Below, piece by piece: positions 46,013 through 54,315 of a DNA stretch of 64,000 nt. Within the stretch, counting starts at the first letter, position 1; each line of letters begins with the position of its first letter. Under the pieces are notes generated by a model, which did no database searches, was not told the origin of the DNA, and saw only the letters and a list, made by a program, of their open reading frames with translations. Origin of the DNA: Tardiphaga sp. 709 (GTDB lineage: Bacteria > Pseudomonadota > Alphaproteobacteria > Rhizobiales > Xanthobacteraceae); the NCBI RefSeq assembly GCF_032401055.1, contig NZ_CP135529.1, positions 992,001-1,056,000 of the forward strand, in the 5' to 3' direction. The translations under genes and the position numbers were made by a program.

Positions 46013-46888
46013 TCAGTTCACGCTCGGCGTATACTGCGCGATCTTGTTCGGGTCAGTCACACTGCTCTGCTGAGCGGGCTGCTCGATGATCTTCGGCTTG
46101 CCGGTGACCGGCGACAGCTTGCTGTCGTCGTCAAGGAACTTGTCGAGCAGACCCTGAATCTTTGTCTTCAGGGTTTCCGGTCCGCGGTCGCTCATGTCGG
46201 TGTGCTGCGCGCCGGTGTTGACGACCGTGATACCGGCCTTCTCACAGATCTCGTCATCCGGCACGACACCAGGATCCGGCTTGAACACCGAGTCATGCGA
46301 ACGGAACGACAGGATCTTGAATTTGCCATCGGTCATGAACGGCACGCGCAGGTTATCCAGCGTTACGACCTTCTTGACGTCATCCGGGAATTCCTTGGCG
46401 TAGAACATCGAGATGTCGCCGCCGTTGGAATGGCCAACCAGCGTCAGATGATCGTAGTCGGAGTTCGGCTGAATCTTCTTCAACTCCTTCACCGCGTATT
46501 TGATGTTCTGAACGCCACGCTCATAGACCGGCAGACGGCCGACATAGAGCTCGCCGACCTTGGTCACGAGCGGAGCGTCGGTATCGAGATCGTGCTGGAT
46601 GCTGACGGCCATATAACCGCGCGCCGCAAACACGTTCGCGAGGAACGAGTATTCGGTGAACTTGACGGTGTTACCGTGATTGAGAACCGCGACCGGCAAG
46701 GTGATCATGCCGGCATTGGCCTGCATTTCCTTATCGCGGCGAACGGCAATGTCGACCTGCACAGGACGATTACGCGTCGCGTCAAAGAACGTCAGCGTTT
46801 CATGCCGAATGGCCCACTTCGACGCGGTGAAATACGCGGCGGTGGCCAGCACGCAAACCGAAAGCAGAATGAGAAGTCCGCGTTTCAT
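46013..46888 (-). CDS. Exported alpha/beta hydrolase (lipase-like)
   Basis: 291 residues from ATG 46888. N-terminal signal or anchor (GLLILLSVCVLATAAYF). Oxyanion-side PVAVLNHGNTVKFTEY and nucleophile Ser144 in LTLVGHSNGGDIS (G-x-S-x-G). VVTLDNLRVPF and the histidine in NTGAQHTDMSD probably complete the triad. Similar to bacterial proteins acting on small esters or dienelactone-like substrates; the natural substrate is unknown. The C-terminal tail is Pro/Gln-rich and probably disordered. Confidence 0.85.
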   Translation of the reverse strand: MKRGLLILLSVCVLATAAYFTASKWAIRHETLTFFDATRNRPVQVDIAVRRDKEMQANAGMITLPVAVLNHGNTVKFTEYSFLANVFAARGYMAVSIQHDLDTDAPLVTKVGELYVGRLPVYERGVQNIKYAVKELKKIQPNSDYDHLTLVGHSNGGDISMFYAKEFPDDVKKVVTLDNLRVPFMTDGKFKILSFRSHDSVFKPDPGVVPDDEICEKAGITVVNTGAQHTDMSDRGPETLKTKIQGLLDKFLDDDSKLSPVTGKPKIIEQPAQQSSVTDPNKIAQYTPSVN

Positions 46889-47285
46889 GTTCGTCCCTGA
46901 TCGGCCAGCTAGAGAGAAGTCTCAGCCGGCTACAGCACTTATGGGGTCGGATGACCCTCAAGCGGCTGCTTCAACAGCATATATGTCACAGCCCGGTGAC
47001 AGAAAGGCTAAATATTGTGAATTCCGAGCCATGTTATTGTGCGCCGCACCCGTTTCTTGTGCACCTGCTAAAGAAAGCCATGGTCGAATTGAGCGATTTT
47101 GAACGAATTTCGCAAGGGATCGGAATTTCAAAAACGCCCTTATTTCAACGACAAATCAACTGTCGAACGGGCTACTCGTTCCCCGGTAAAAGACAATGAT
47201 ACCTGTACTATCAGGATAAAGTTGAGTGCGGGATCGTTCATAGCCTGCCGAACCGGCAGCGCTGGCTTTGCACAGTGAACGCGAC
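46889..47285. other. Gene-free gap upstream of the hydrolase and downstream of mipZ
   Basis: 397 bases, AT-richer than the surroundings. Short open frames show no family-like sequence. A small dyad CTGCCG/CGGCAG at 47249-47263 may help end mipZ transcription. No repeat family, RNA gene or clear promoter was recognised. Confidence 0.5.
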
Positions 47286-48209
47286 TCAGTTGCCAAGGAT
47301 GTCGTGAACATCCAGCGGCTTGTCGACCTGCGCAAACCACTCGGCGCGATTGGCGGCGCGGCGACGGCCACGCTCATCGAGCGGCAGCTTCAACTTGCGC
47401 AGCAGTTCGATGACTTCCTCGCGCGCCGTGACATGGCCCATGCTCGGGCGACGCCCGAGCGTGACTTCGTTGAGATCGTCGAGCGCCGTCAGGCCACGCG
47501 GGAAGAACTCACGATACATCACGCGCTCGGCGAGACCGTCGATGGCGCGAAAACCGAGCTGCAGCGAGAGCTGATCGAGGACGCCGGCAACCAGCATCTT
47601 ATTGCGCGAGCCGAGCACCGAGAGCCGGTTGCGCACCACGATCCAGTCGGTGGTGGAGCCATCGTGCTGACGGCGCTTGCGCCGGGCTTCGCGCGCCATC
47701 TTCGAATAGTGGCTCTCGCCGGTCACCTTGTAGCTTGTAGCATCGACGGCGCCGAGCACGTCGAAGTCGAGAAAGCTGTCATTGATCGGCGTCACCAGCG
47801 TATCGGCCATCGAATGCGCCAACCGCATCAGATAGGTATCGCTACCAGGCGTGTCGATGACGATGAAATGGTGGGTACGCTCCACCGCACTCACCGCGGT
47901 CATGAACTGATCGAGTTCGAAGGCTTCGTTGTCGGCGATCTGCATCGTCTCGCCGAGCTTGACGCAGCTATGGGTCGGCACTTCCAGCGCAAGCCCGGCG
48001 CTCTGCGCCCAGGCTGCGCGGTTGGCGATATAGCGCGTGAAGCTCTGCTGGCGACTGTCGAGATCGATGGTGGCGACGCGCTGACCGGCCTTCAGCAGCG
48101 CAACGGCAATGTGAAGCGCGGTGGTCGATTTGCCCGACCCGCCCTTCTCATTGCCAAGCACGATCACATGCGCCGTGCCGGACTGACCCTGGGTGGTTTG
48201 CATCAACAT
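47286..48209 (-). CDS. mipZ: Division-plane positioning ATPase MipZ
   Basis: 307 residues from ATG 48209 (another ATG two codons later). ParA/MinD superfamily with the deviant Walker A NEKGGSGKSTTALHIAVALL. MipZ-specific features: VATIDLDSRQQSFTRYIANRAAW, FIVIDTPGSDTYLMRLAHSMADTLVTPINDSFLDFDVL and SHYSKMAREARRKRR. It forms a bipolar gradient anchored by ParB and blocks FtsZ polymerisation near the poles. A partitioning ParA is excluded by these segments. Divergent from panC. Confidence 0.95.
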   Translation of the reverse strand: MLMQTTQGQSGTAHVIVLGNEKGGSGKSTTALHIAVALLKAGQRVATIDLDSRQQSFTRYIANRAAWAQSAGLALEVPTHSCVKLGETMQIADNEAFELDQFMTAVSAVERTHHFIVIDTPGSDTYLMRLAHSMADTLVTPINDSFLDFDVLGAVDATSYKVTGESHYSKMAREARRKRRQHDGSTTDWIVVRNRLSVLGSRNKMLVAGVLDQLSLQLGFRAIDGLAERVMYREFFPRGLTALDDLNEVTLGRRPSMGHVTAREEVIELLRKLKLPLDERGRRRAANRAEWFAQVDKPLDVHDILGN

Positions 48210-48443
48210 CGCGCGATCCCTCGATCATCTTCAAATCGCGAGGCGCGGCAAGGGTCAAGCTAAATACAGGGGCATCCTGCTCTGCGGGCGATCAGCCGCG
48301 CTTAATCATGAATCCCGGCGGCCGGTTGCGGCATCAGGACACCCGGCAGCCTGGTATCGTGAGGCTTGGGTGATCCCGCGAGCTTTGATAAGCAGGGCGC
48401 GCACGCCCTCATCCGCCGCAGCCAACAACAAGAACGAGCCGCA

Positions 48444-49295
48444 ATGCCCCGCACCCCGATCGTCGCCCGCACCCTGCCCGCCCTCCGCAAGGCGCTCGAC
48501 GGCCTGCGGGCACGCAAGGCGACCATCGGCCTGGTGCCGACCATGGGAGCGCTGCATGACGGCCACGTCTCCCTGGTGCGCCTCGCCCAGCGCCGCACCA
48601 GCAAGGTCGTGGTATCGATTTTCGTCAATCCAACGCAGTTCGCCCCGACCGAGGACTTCGGCTCCTATCCGCGGACCTGGAAGAGCGACGTCGCCAAACT
48701 CACCGAAGCCGGCGTCGACCTGATCTGGAATCCCGACGCCAAGGTGATGTATCCGGAGGGCTTCGCAACGAAGATCACGACCGGAGGCCCGGCCACCGCC
48801 GACCTCGAAGATCGCTTCCGCCCGCATTTCTTCGGCGGCGTCGCGACGGTCGTCGGCAAGCTGTTCACGCAGGTGCGACCGGACATGGCGTTCTTCGGCG
48901 AGAAGGACTACCAGCAGCTCAAGGTCGTGACGCGCATGGCACGGGATCTCGATCTCGGCGTCAAGGTGACCGGTGCAGCCACAGTGCGCGAGCGCGACGG
49001 TCTCGCGATGTCGTCGCGTAACGTCTATCTCTCGCCGGAAGACCGCGCCACGGCGCCGGTGCTTTACAAGGCGATGAAGGAAACCGCGAAGCGCCTGAAG
49101 GCGGGCGAAAGTTTTGAGACCGCCATGGCCGGTGGCGCCGCGATGATCACCGCAGCGGGCTTCACACTCGACTACTTCGAAGCGCGCCATGCGGAGTCAC
49201 TGGCGCCAGTGACCTCGATGAAAGACGGCCCGGTGCGCCTGCTGGTGGCTGCAAGGATCGGCACGACGCGGCTGATCGACAATATCGGGGTGTGA
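48444..49295 (+). CDS. panC: Pantothenate synthetase
   Basis: Joins pantoate and beta-alanine with ATP to make pantothenate for coenzyme A. 283 residues from ATG 48444; the frame is open from 48366 without conserved residues. Signatures: [19 protein letters not shown] with the HxGH-like nucleotide site, [20 protein letters not shown], and [20 protein letters not shown]. Full length for the family. panB is not adjacent. The gene is followed by a long repeat-rich gap. Confidence 0.96.
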   Translation: MPRTPIVARTLPALRKALDGLRARKATIGLVPTMGALHDGHVSLVRLAQRRTSKVVVSIFVNPTQFAPTEDFGSYPRTWKSDVAKLTEAGVDLIWNPDAKVMYPEGFATKITTGGPATADLEDRFRPHFFGGVATVVGKLFTQVRPDMAFFGEKDYQQLKVVTRMARDLDLGVKVTGAATVRERDGLAMSSRNVYLSPEDRATAPVLYKAMKETAKRLKAGESFETAMAGGAAMITAAGFTLDYFEARHAESLAPVTSMKDGPVRLLVAARIGTTRLIDNIGV

Positions 49296-49343
49296 GGCTT
49301 TCGTCCTGCCCCGTCATTCCGGGATTCCGGGCCTTTGTCCTCG

Positions 49344-49487
49344 CTCGTCATTCCGGGGCGCACGGAGGCGGCGGAGCCGCTGAAGTGCGAACCCGGAATC
49401 TCGAAGTGTTTGGCGCGATCGGAGACTCCCATGCTGGGATTCCGGGTTCGCGTCCGGCAAGAGCCGGCCACGCCCCGGAATGACGAG
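49344..49487. repeat. Nested palindromic element (GTCATTCCGGGGCG type)
   Basis: Outer arms are 17-bp perfect inverted repeats: CTCGTCATTCCGGGGCG (49344-49360) and CGCCCCGGAATGACGAG (49471-49487). Inner arms GCGAACCCGGAATC (49387-49400) and GATTCCGGGTTCGC (49438-49451) are also perfect. A further half copy (GTCATTCCGGGATTCCGGG) lies just upstream near 49313. The type is common in Bradyrhizobium intergenic DNA. Confidence 0.85.
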
Positions 49488-49552
49488 TTTTGGGTGTCTA
49501 AACATTTTTTCCTACCCTCATTGACAACATCCCCATAAGGTTTATATTCCCC

Positions 49553-50060
49553 TTCGTCCTGCCCCACCGAGAGGGGCGATCGCGATCGTCACGTTCGCGG
49601 GGTGGGATGCGGTGGACGCCGGAGATGCGGCGTTACGCGGTTTGGGGGTGACGTCTGTCGTCGGGCAGGACGGATCTGCGCCAGCACTGCCACTGGCAAG
49701 GAGACGGCCGACCTTGGGATGGAAAGACCCCTGGACAGTGTGACGGACGACCAAGTCAAAACGCGTCCGGCTTACTCGCTTGAGGCTCCCTGTCCCTCCG
49801 CCGTGGGACCATCATTTTGGTGATCGGACCGTTCGCCAAGGCAAAGTGCAAGCAGGCTGAAAAAAACACCGTATGCGGAACGTCGGGCACTTGCTCGGCG
49901 CCTCCGAAAGTCCTGATGCACTCACACTTGCGGAAGACCGCATCGCATCAGGCCCAAGGGTGCAACGGGCACCCGGCGTTCCGCACGCCCTCTCAAGGGA
50001 GGGTGGGAATGCGAAACACGACGGCGCCCCCGCGCCGCTAATAATGGGGGCGATGACGCA
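49553..50060. repeat. Degenerate long intergenic repeat of Bradyrhizobiaceae type
   Basis: It opens with CTGCCCCACCGAGAGGGGCG and GATCGCGATCGTCACG, then GGGTGGGATGCGGTGGACG, phrases I recall from a long non-coding repeat in Bradyrhizobium genomes. Near 49925-50010 GCGGAAGACCGCATCGCATC and CACCCGGCGTTCCGCACGCC belong to the same sort of material. The matching inverted end was not found, so it appears truncated or scrambled. Attribution is from memory. Confidence 0.5.
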
Positions 50061-50122
50061 TGTCTGAAGGGCAGTGGCTGTTTGACATTCGAAGAAGCTG
50101 AGACGCGCAGGCGGGCGCGATA

Positions 50123-50160
50123 TCCCTCCCCCAAGCGGCGAAGCCGCGCAGTGGGAGGGA
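50123..50160 (-). terminator. Compound hairpin downstream of the indolepyruvate oxidoreductase
   Basis: Outer arms TCCCTCCC / GGGAGGGA enclose an inner GCGGC-GAA-GCCGC hairpin. It lies 12 bases beyond the stop of the minus-strand gene, a good position for a terminator, although this shape is also a repeat type in the group. Confidence 0.5.
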
Positions 50161-50172
50161 AAAGCAGGAGCC

Positions 50173-53100
50173 CTACTCCGCCGCGATCTGGCGCGGCACC
50201 GGCGGCGGATTGGCGAGGTCCTTGGCGAGTTCGGCATAGCGCGCCTTCGCCGCCACGACCGAGGCTTCCTTCACCGGGCCGTAACCGCGAATGCTGTCCG
50301 GCAGCGAGAGAAGCTGCACGGCCGTATCCACCGTCAGCGGCGACAGCAGGTTCAACACCGTGGCGACGTCCTTCTCGTAGCCGGCGATCAGGTCGCGCTC
50401 CAGTCTGCGGTCGGCGCTGTAGCCGAACACATCCAGCGGCGTACCGCGCAAGGTGCGCAGCTTCGCCAGAATGCGAAACAGCGGCAGCATCCAGGCGCCG
50501 AAGGCGCGCTTCTTCGGGCGCCCCGACGCATCGGTACCCGGCAGCATCGGCGGCGCGAGATTGAAGCTGATCTTGACGTCACCCTCGAACTGATCGCGCA
50601 GCTGCTTCTCGAACTTGCCGTCGGTATAGAGCCGCGCGACCTCGTATTCGTCCTTGTAGGCAAGCAGCTTGGCGTAGTTGATCGCCACCGCGCGCGGCAG
50701 TTCATCGTCATAGCCACCACGCATGGCGGCCTCGCGGACCAGATCGACCATCGCCTGATAGCGCTCGGCGAGCTTGCTGTTCTGATAGTCCGTGAGCAAT
50801 CCGCTGCGATGGGCGACGATCTCGTCCAGGCTCATCTCATCCAGCGTCTTTGGCGCGATCGTCTCATCGGCACCCTTGAGCATGCCCGCGAGCCGTGCAG
50901 GATCGGCGGCGGCAAGACGGCCAAGCTGGAACGCCAGCATGTTCATCTTGATCGAGACGCCATTGAGCTCGATGGCCTGCTCGATCGACGCTGCCTGCAG
51001 CGGCAGCAGCCCCTGCTGATAGGCAAAGCCCATCATCATCATGTTGGTCGCGATGGAATCGCCGAGCAGTGCTTCGGCTGCCTTGGTGAAATCGAGGAAT
51101 GTCGATTCCTTGCGCAGCGACATTTCCAGCACGTTGTTGACCTTGCGGGACTGGAAATTGAAGTCGCGGTTGCGCACGAAATCCGCGATCGGAATGAGAT
51201 GGGTGTTGACGATGCCAAAGGTGCGCGAGCTCTCGCAGAGCGAGATCGTGTCCTTGGCGATGGCCACCACTTCATCGGCCGCGATCAGGACATCCGCCGT
51301 GCCGGTGACAATGCGCGAACAGGTGACGTCGCCGGTGTCGTTGGCGAGACGCACATGGCTGAGCACCGCGCCGCCTTTCTGCGCAAGGCCGGACATATCG
51401 AGGATCATCGAGGCCTTGCCCTCGATATGCGCGGCCATGCCAAGCAGCGCACCGATGGTCAGCACGCCGGTGCCACCAACGCCGCCGACGGCGATGTTAT
51501 AGGGCTTGTCGAGGGTCGGCCGCGTGGCCGGTTCGGGAAGCGCGCCGATGGCGCCGAGTTCGACGGGCGCCTTGCGCTTCAGCTTGCCGCCATCGACGGT
51601 GACGAAGGATGGGCAGAAACCCTTGAGGCACGAATAGTCCTTGTTGCAGGACGATTGATTGATGGTGCGCTTGCGACCCAATGGGGTCTCCAGCGGCTCC
51701 ACCGAAATGCAGTTCGACTGCACCGAGCAATCGCCGCAGCCTTCGCAGACTGCCGGGTTGATGAGCACGCGGCGCTGCGGGTCTTCGAGAATGCCCTTCT
51801 TGCGGCGGCGACGCTTCTCGGCGGCGCAGGTCTGCACGAAGACAATGGCCGAGCAGCCCGGCACTTCGCGGCAGGCCTTCATGACCTTGTCGAGTTCGTC
51901 GCGATGCGCCAGCTTCACGCCCGGCGCAATGGTGTTGGCAGGATAGGCATCGGGATTCTCCGACACGAGATAGATCTCGCGGATGCCCTCGCTGTGGAGC
52001 TGGAACGTGATCTTCTGCGGCGACAGGTCGCCGTCATGGTGCTGACCACCGGTCATCGCCACGGCATCGTTGTAGAGGATCTTGTAGGTGATGTTCGCCT
52101 TGGAGGCGATCGACTGGCGGATCGCCAGCGAGCCGGAATGGAAGTAGGTGCCGTCGCCGAGATTGGCGAAGATGTGCTTCTCCTTGGTGAACGGCGCAAT
52201 GCCGGTCCATGGCACGCCCTCGCCGCCCATATGGGTGAAGGTCTCGGTCGAGCGATCCATCCACAGCGTCATGAAATGACAGCCGATGCCGGCCAGCGCG
52301 CGCGAGCCCTCCGGGACCTTGGTCGAGGTATTGTGCGGACAGCCCGAACAGAAATACGGCGTGCGCGTGATCGGTACGACGTTCTGGACCTGCGAAGCCT
52401 CGCGGCCGTGAAACCAGTCGGCCTTGGCACGCAGCAGTGCTGCGATCTCCGGATCGATCTCCATCGCCAGCAGACGATCCACCAGCGAGGTCGCAACCTT
52501 GGCGACGCTCAGCTCTTCGGCGAATGGCAGGAAGCGATGATCGTGAGAATCCATCTTGCCGACGATGCGTGGCCGCACATCATCGCGCCAGTTGAACAGC
52601 TCCTGCTTGACCTGGTTCTCGACAATCTCGCGGCGCTCTTCGACGATGAAAATCTCTTCGAGGCCGACGGCAAACTTGCGTACGCCTTCCGGCTCCAGCG
52701 GCCACGGCATGCCGATCTTGTAGAGACGCAGACCAATCTTTGCTGCGACCTCTTCGGTGATCCCGAGTTCGCGGAGTGCCTGGCGCACGTCCTCATAGCT
52801 CTTACCGGAGGCCATGATGCCGAAGCGCGCATTCGGCGAGTCCATGGTGACGCGGTTGATGTTGTTGGCGCGGGCAAAGGCGATCGCTGCGAAGCCCTTA
52901 TAATCCTGCAGCCGGCGATCCTGCACATAGCGATCGTCCGGCCAGCGCAGGTTCAAACCATCCGGCGGCAGTTCGAAATCGGTCGGAATATTGAACGGCG
53001 TCATTTCGTCGTTGAGGTTGATCTCCGCCGTGGTCTCGACGGTCTCGGTGATCACCTTCATGCCGACCCAGCAGCCGGAATAGCGCGACATTGCAATGCC

Positions 53101-53661
53101 GAGCAGGCCCATCTCGATCATCTCGTGGATCGACGACGGGTAGAGATAGGGCATCAGCGCCGATATGAAGGCATGGTCCGACTGATGCGGCACGGTCGAC
53201 GACTTGGCGCCGTGGTCGTCGCCGGCGAGACAGAGCACACCACCGAATTTTGCCGAGCCTGCAGCATTGCCGTGACGGAAGACATCGCCGCAGCGATCGA
53301 CGCCGGGGCCCTTGCCGTACCAGATGCCGACCACGCCATCATATTCGGCGCCGGGCGAAAGATTGAGTTGCTGGGTGCCCCAGATCGCGGTGGCTGCGAG
53401 ATCTTCGTTGACGCCGGGCTGGAATTTGACGCCGTATTGATCGAGATGCTTGCGCGCCGCCACGAGCTGCTGGTCGTAGCCGCCGAGCGGCGAGCCGCGA
53501 TAGCCGGTAACGAAAGCTGCGGTGTTGAGACCCGCCGCGCGGTCCCTGCGGACCTGCGCCATCGGCAGCCGAACCAGCGCCTGAATGCCGGTTAGGAAGA
53601 TGTGGCCGGAGCCCTGGGTGTATTTCTGATCGAGACTGATCGCGCCTTGATTAATTCCCAT
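50173..53661 (-). CDS. Indolepyruvate ferredoxin oxidoreductase (fused IorA-IorB type)
   Basis: 1162 residues from ATG 53661, preceded by GAGGGTGGG; a GTG at 53676 is less likely. It oxidatively decarboxylates aryl pyruvates to aryl-CoA, reducing ferredoxin. Order: N-terminal pyrimidine domain (FVTGYRGSPLGGYDQQL), TPP-binding region (CSGCPHNTSTKVPEGSRALAGIGCH; HIFANLGDGTYFHSG), cysteine clusters for 4Fe-4S (CEGCGDCSVQSNC; SCLKGFCPSF), and a C-terminal gamma-type domain (VGGVGGTGVLTIGALLGMAAH). The single-chain form is normal in aerobic proteobacteria. It likely serves aromatic amino-acid degradation. No electron partner is adjacent. Confidence 0.94.
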   Translation of the reverse strand: MGINQGAISLDQKYTQGSGHIFLTGIQALVRLPMAQVRRDRAAGLNTAAFVTGYRGSPLGGYDQQLVAARKHLDQYGVKFQPGVNEDLAATAIWGTQQLNLSPGAEYDGVVGIWYGKGPGVDRCGDVFRHGNAAGSAKFGGVLCLAGDDHGAKSSTVPHQSDHAFISALMPYLYPSSIHEMIEMGLLGIAMSRYSGCWVGMKVITETVETTAEINLNDEMTPFNIPTDFELPPDGLNLRWPDDRYVQDRRLQDYKGFAAIAFARANNINRVTMDSPNARFGIMASGKSYEDVRQALRELGITEEVAAKIGLRLYKIGMPWPLEPEGVRKFAVGLEEIFIVEERREIVENQVKQELFNWRDDVRPRIVGKMDSHDHRFLPFAEELSVAKVATSLVDRLLAMEIDPEIAALLRAKADWFHGREASQVQNVVPITRTPYFCSGCPHNTSTKVPEGSRALAGIGCHFMTLWMDRSTETFTHMGGEGVPWTGIAPFTKEKHIFANLGDGTYFHSGSLAIRQSIASKANITYKILYNDAVAMTGGQHHDGDLSPQKITFQLHSEGIREIYLVSENPDAYPANTIAPGVKLAHRDELDKVMKACREVPGCSAIVFVQTCAAEKRRRRKKGILEDPQRRVLINPAVCEGCGDCSVQSNCISVEPLETPLGRKRTINQSSCNKDYSCLKGFCPSFVTVDGGKLKRKAPVELGAIGALPEPATRPTLDKPYNIAVGGVGGTGVLTIGALLGMAAHIEGKASMILDMSGLAQKGGAVLSHVRLANDTGDVTCSRIVTGTADVLIAADEVVAIAKDTISLCESSRTFGIVNTHLIPIADFVRNRDFNFQSRKVNNVLEMSLRKESTFLDFTKAAEALLGDSIATNMMMMGFAYQQGLLPLQAASIEQAIELNGVSIKMNMLAFQLGRLAAADPARLAGMLKGADETIAPKTLDEMSLDEIVAHRSGLLTDYQNSKLAERYQAMVDLVREAAMRGGYDDELPRAVAINYAKLLAYKDEYEVARLYTDGKFEKQLRDQFEGDVKISFNLAPPMLPGTDASGRPKKRAFGAWMLPLFRILAKLRTLRGTPLDVFGYSADRRLERDLIAGYEKDVATVLNLLSPLTVDTAVQLLSLPDSIRGYGPVKEASVVAAKARYAELAKDLANPPPVPRQIAAE

Positions 53662-53947
53662 TCCCACCCTCGTCACTGCGGCCTCGGGCTATCGCCCCGG
53701 ACTGTGTCGTCCGGCCTGCTCGCGCCTATTATCTGGGGTCGTTCGACTCCCTTAGAAACAGTCTATGTTGGATTTTGAACGGGACGCACCACAATTCTGG
53801 GCAATGGAGCCCCGCGTCCAAAGAACGCAATTTCGTGATGAATGCGGCCGGTAGACTTGTCACGTTGTGTCGCCGCAAAGGCCTTTGGCGCAAGGACGTA
53901 ACGGCTTCACGTTGCAGTGCGATGCAGCACGATCCGCCAAAGGAGGC

Positions 53948-54313
53948 TCAGGCCTCGCCCGGGAATATCTCACCGATGATCTTCATCAGATCGGCCTCGC
54001 GAAACGGCTTGCGCAGATAAGCGCGAAAACGCCCTGCCCGGTCGCGCACCACATGCTCCAGCAACGAGGTCATGACGACCACCGGAATTCCGCTCAGCCG
54101 CTCGTCCTGCCCCATCGCTGCGATCAGGCCGGCGCCGTCGAGGAACGGCATCATAAAATCGGTCAGCACGAGATCGGGCGTGTCCCGATGCAGAATGTCG
54201 AGCGCCTCACGGCCGTTGCCGGCTACGAGGACATTGAAGGCATATTCGCTCAACAGGACTTCGAGCCAGTCCGCGATCGCCCATTCGTCCTCGACAATCA
54301 GGACAGTTCGCAC
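53948..54313 (-). CDS. Single-domain response regulator coupled to the KaiC-like gene
   Basis: 121 residues from ATG 54313, beginning 2 bases after the KaiC-like stop, so the two are translationally linked. A lone receiver domain: acidic pocket VEDE, phospho-acceptor Asp52 in LVLTDFMMPFLDG, Thr in VVMTS, and Lys in YLRKPFREADL. There is no output domain. No histidine kinase is nearby. It may transmit or receive a signal for the KaiC-like ATPase. CheY/CpdR-like functions are alternatives. Confidence 0.9.
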   Translation of the reverse strand: MRTVLIVEDEWAIADWLEVLLSEYAFNVLVAGNGREALDILHRDTPDLVLTDFMMPFLDGAGLIAAMGQDERLSGIPVVVMTSLLEHVVRDRAGRFRAYLRKPFREADLMKIIGEIFPGEA

Positions 54314-54315
54314 CG

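Larger units (their letters stand above)
49296..50172. other. 877-bp gene-free, repeat-rich gap
   Basis: No convincing gene on either strand. The gap holds a nested palindromic element (49344-49487), a long stretch resembling a degenerate Bradyrhizobiaceae repeat (49553-50060), and a compound hairpin at 50123-50160. Open frames here are Arg/Pro-rich and lack ribosome sites. It looks like an accretion site for small repeats or the remains of a mobile element. Confidence 0.75.

Noticed and set aside
47249-47263. Dyad CTGCCG-AAC-CGGCAG after mipZ as an intrinsic terminator
   Set aside because: Only 6 bp and no T-run on the transcribed strand; mentioned only as a weak possibility.
49296-50172. 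Small genes within the repeat-rich gap
   Set aside because: All frames are Arg/Pro/Ser-rich, overlap palindromes and lack ribosome sites.
50809-53595. 928-codon open frame opposite the indolepyruvate oxidoreductase
   Set aside because: Same reason: composition of a shadow frame, with no motif or ribosome site.
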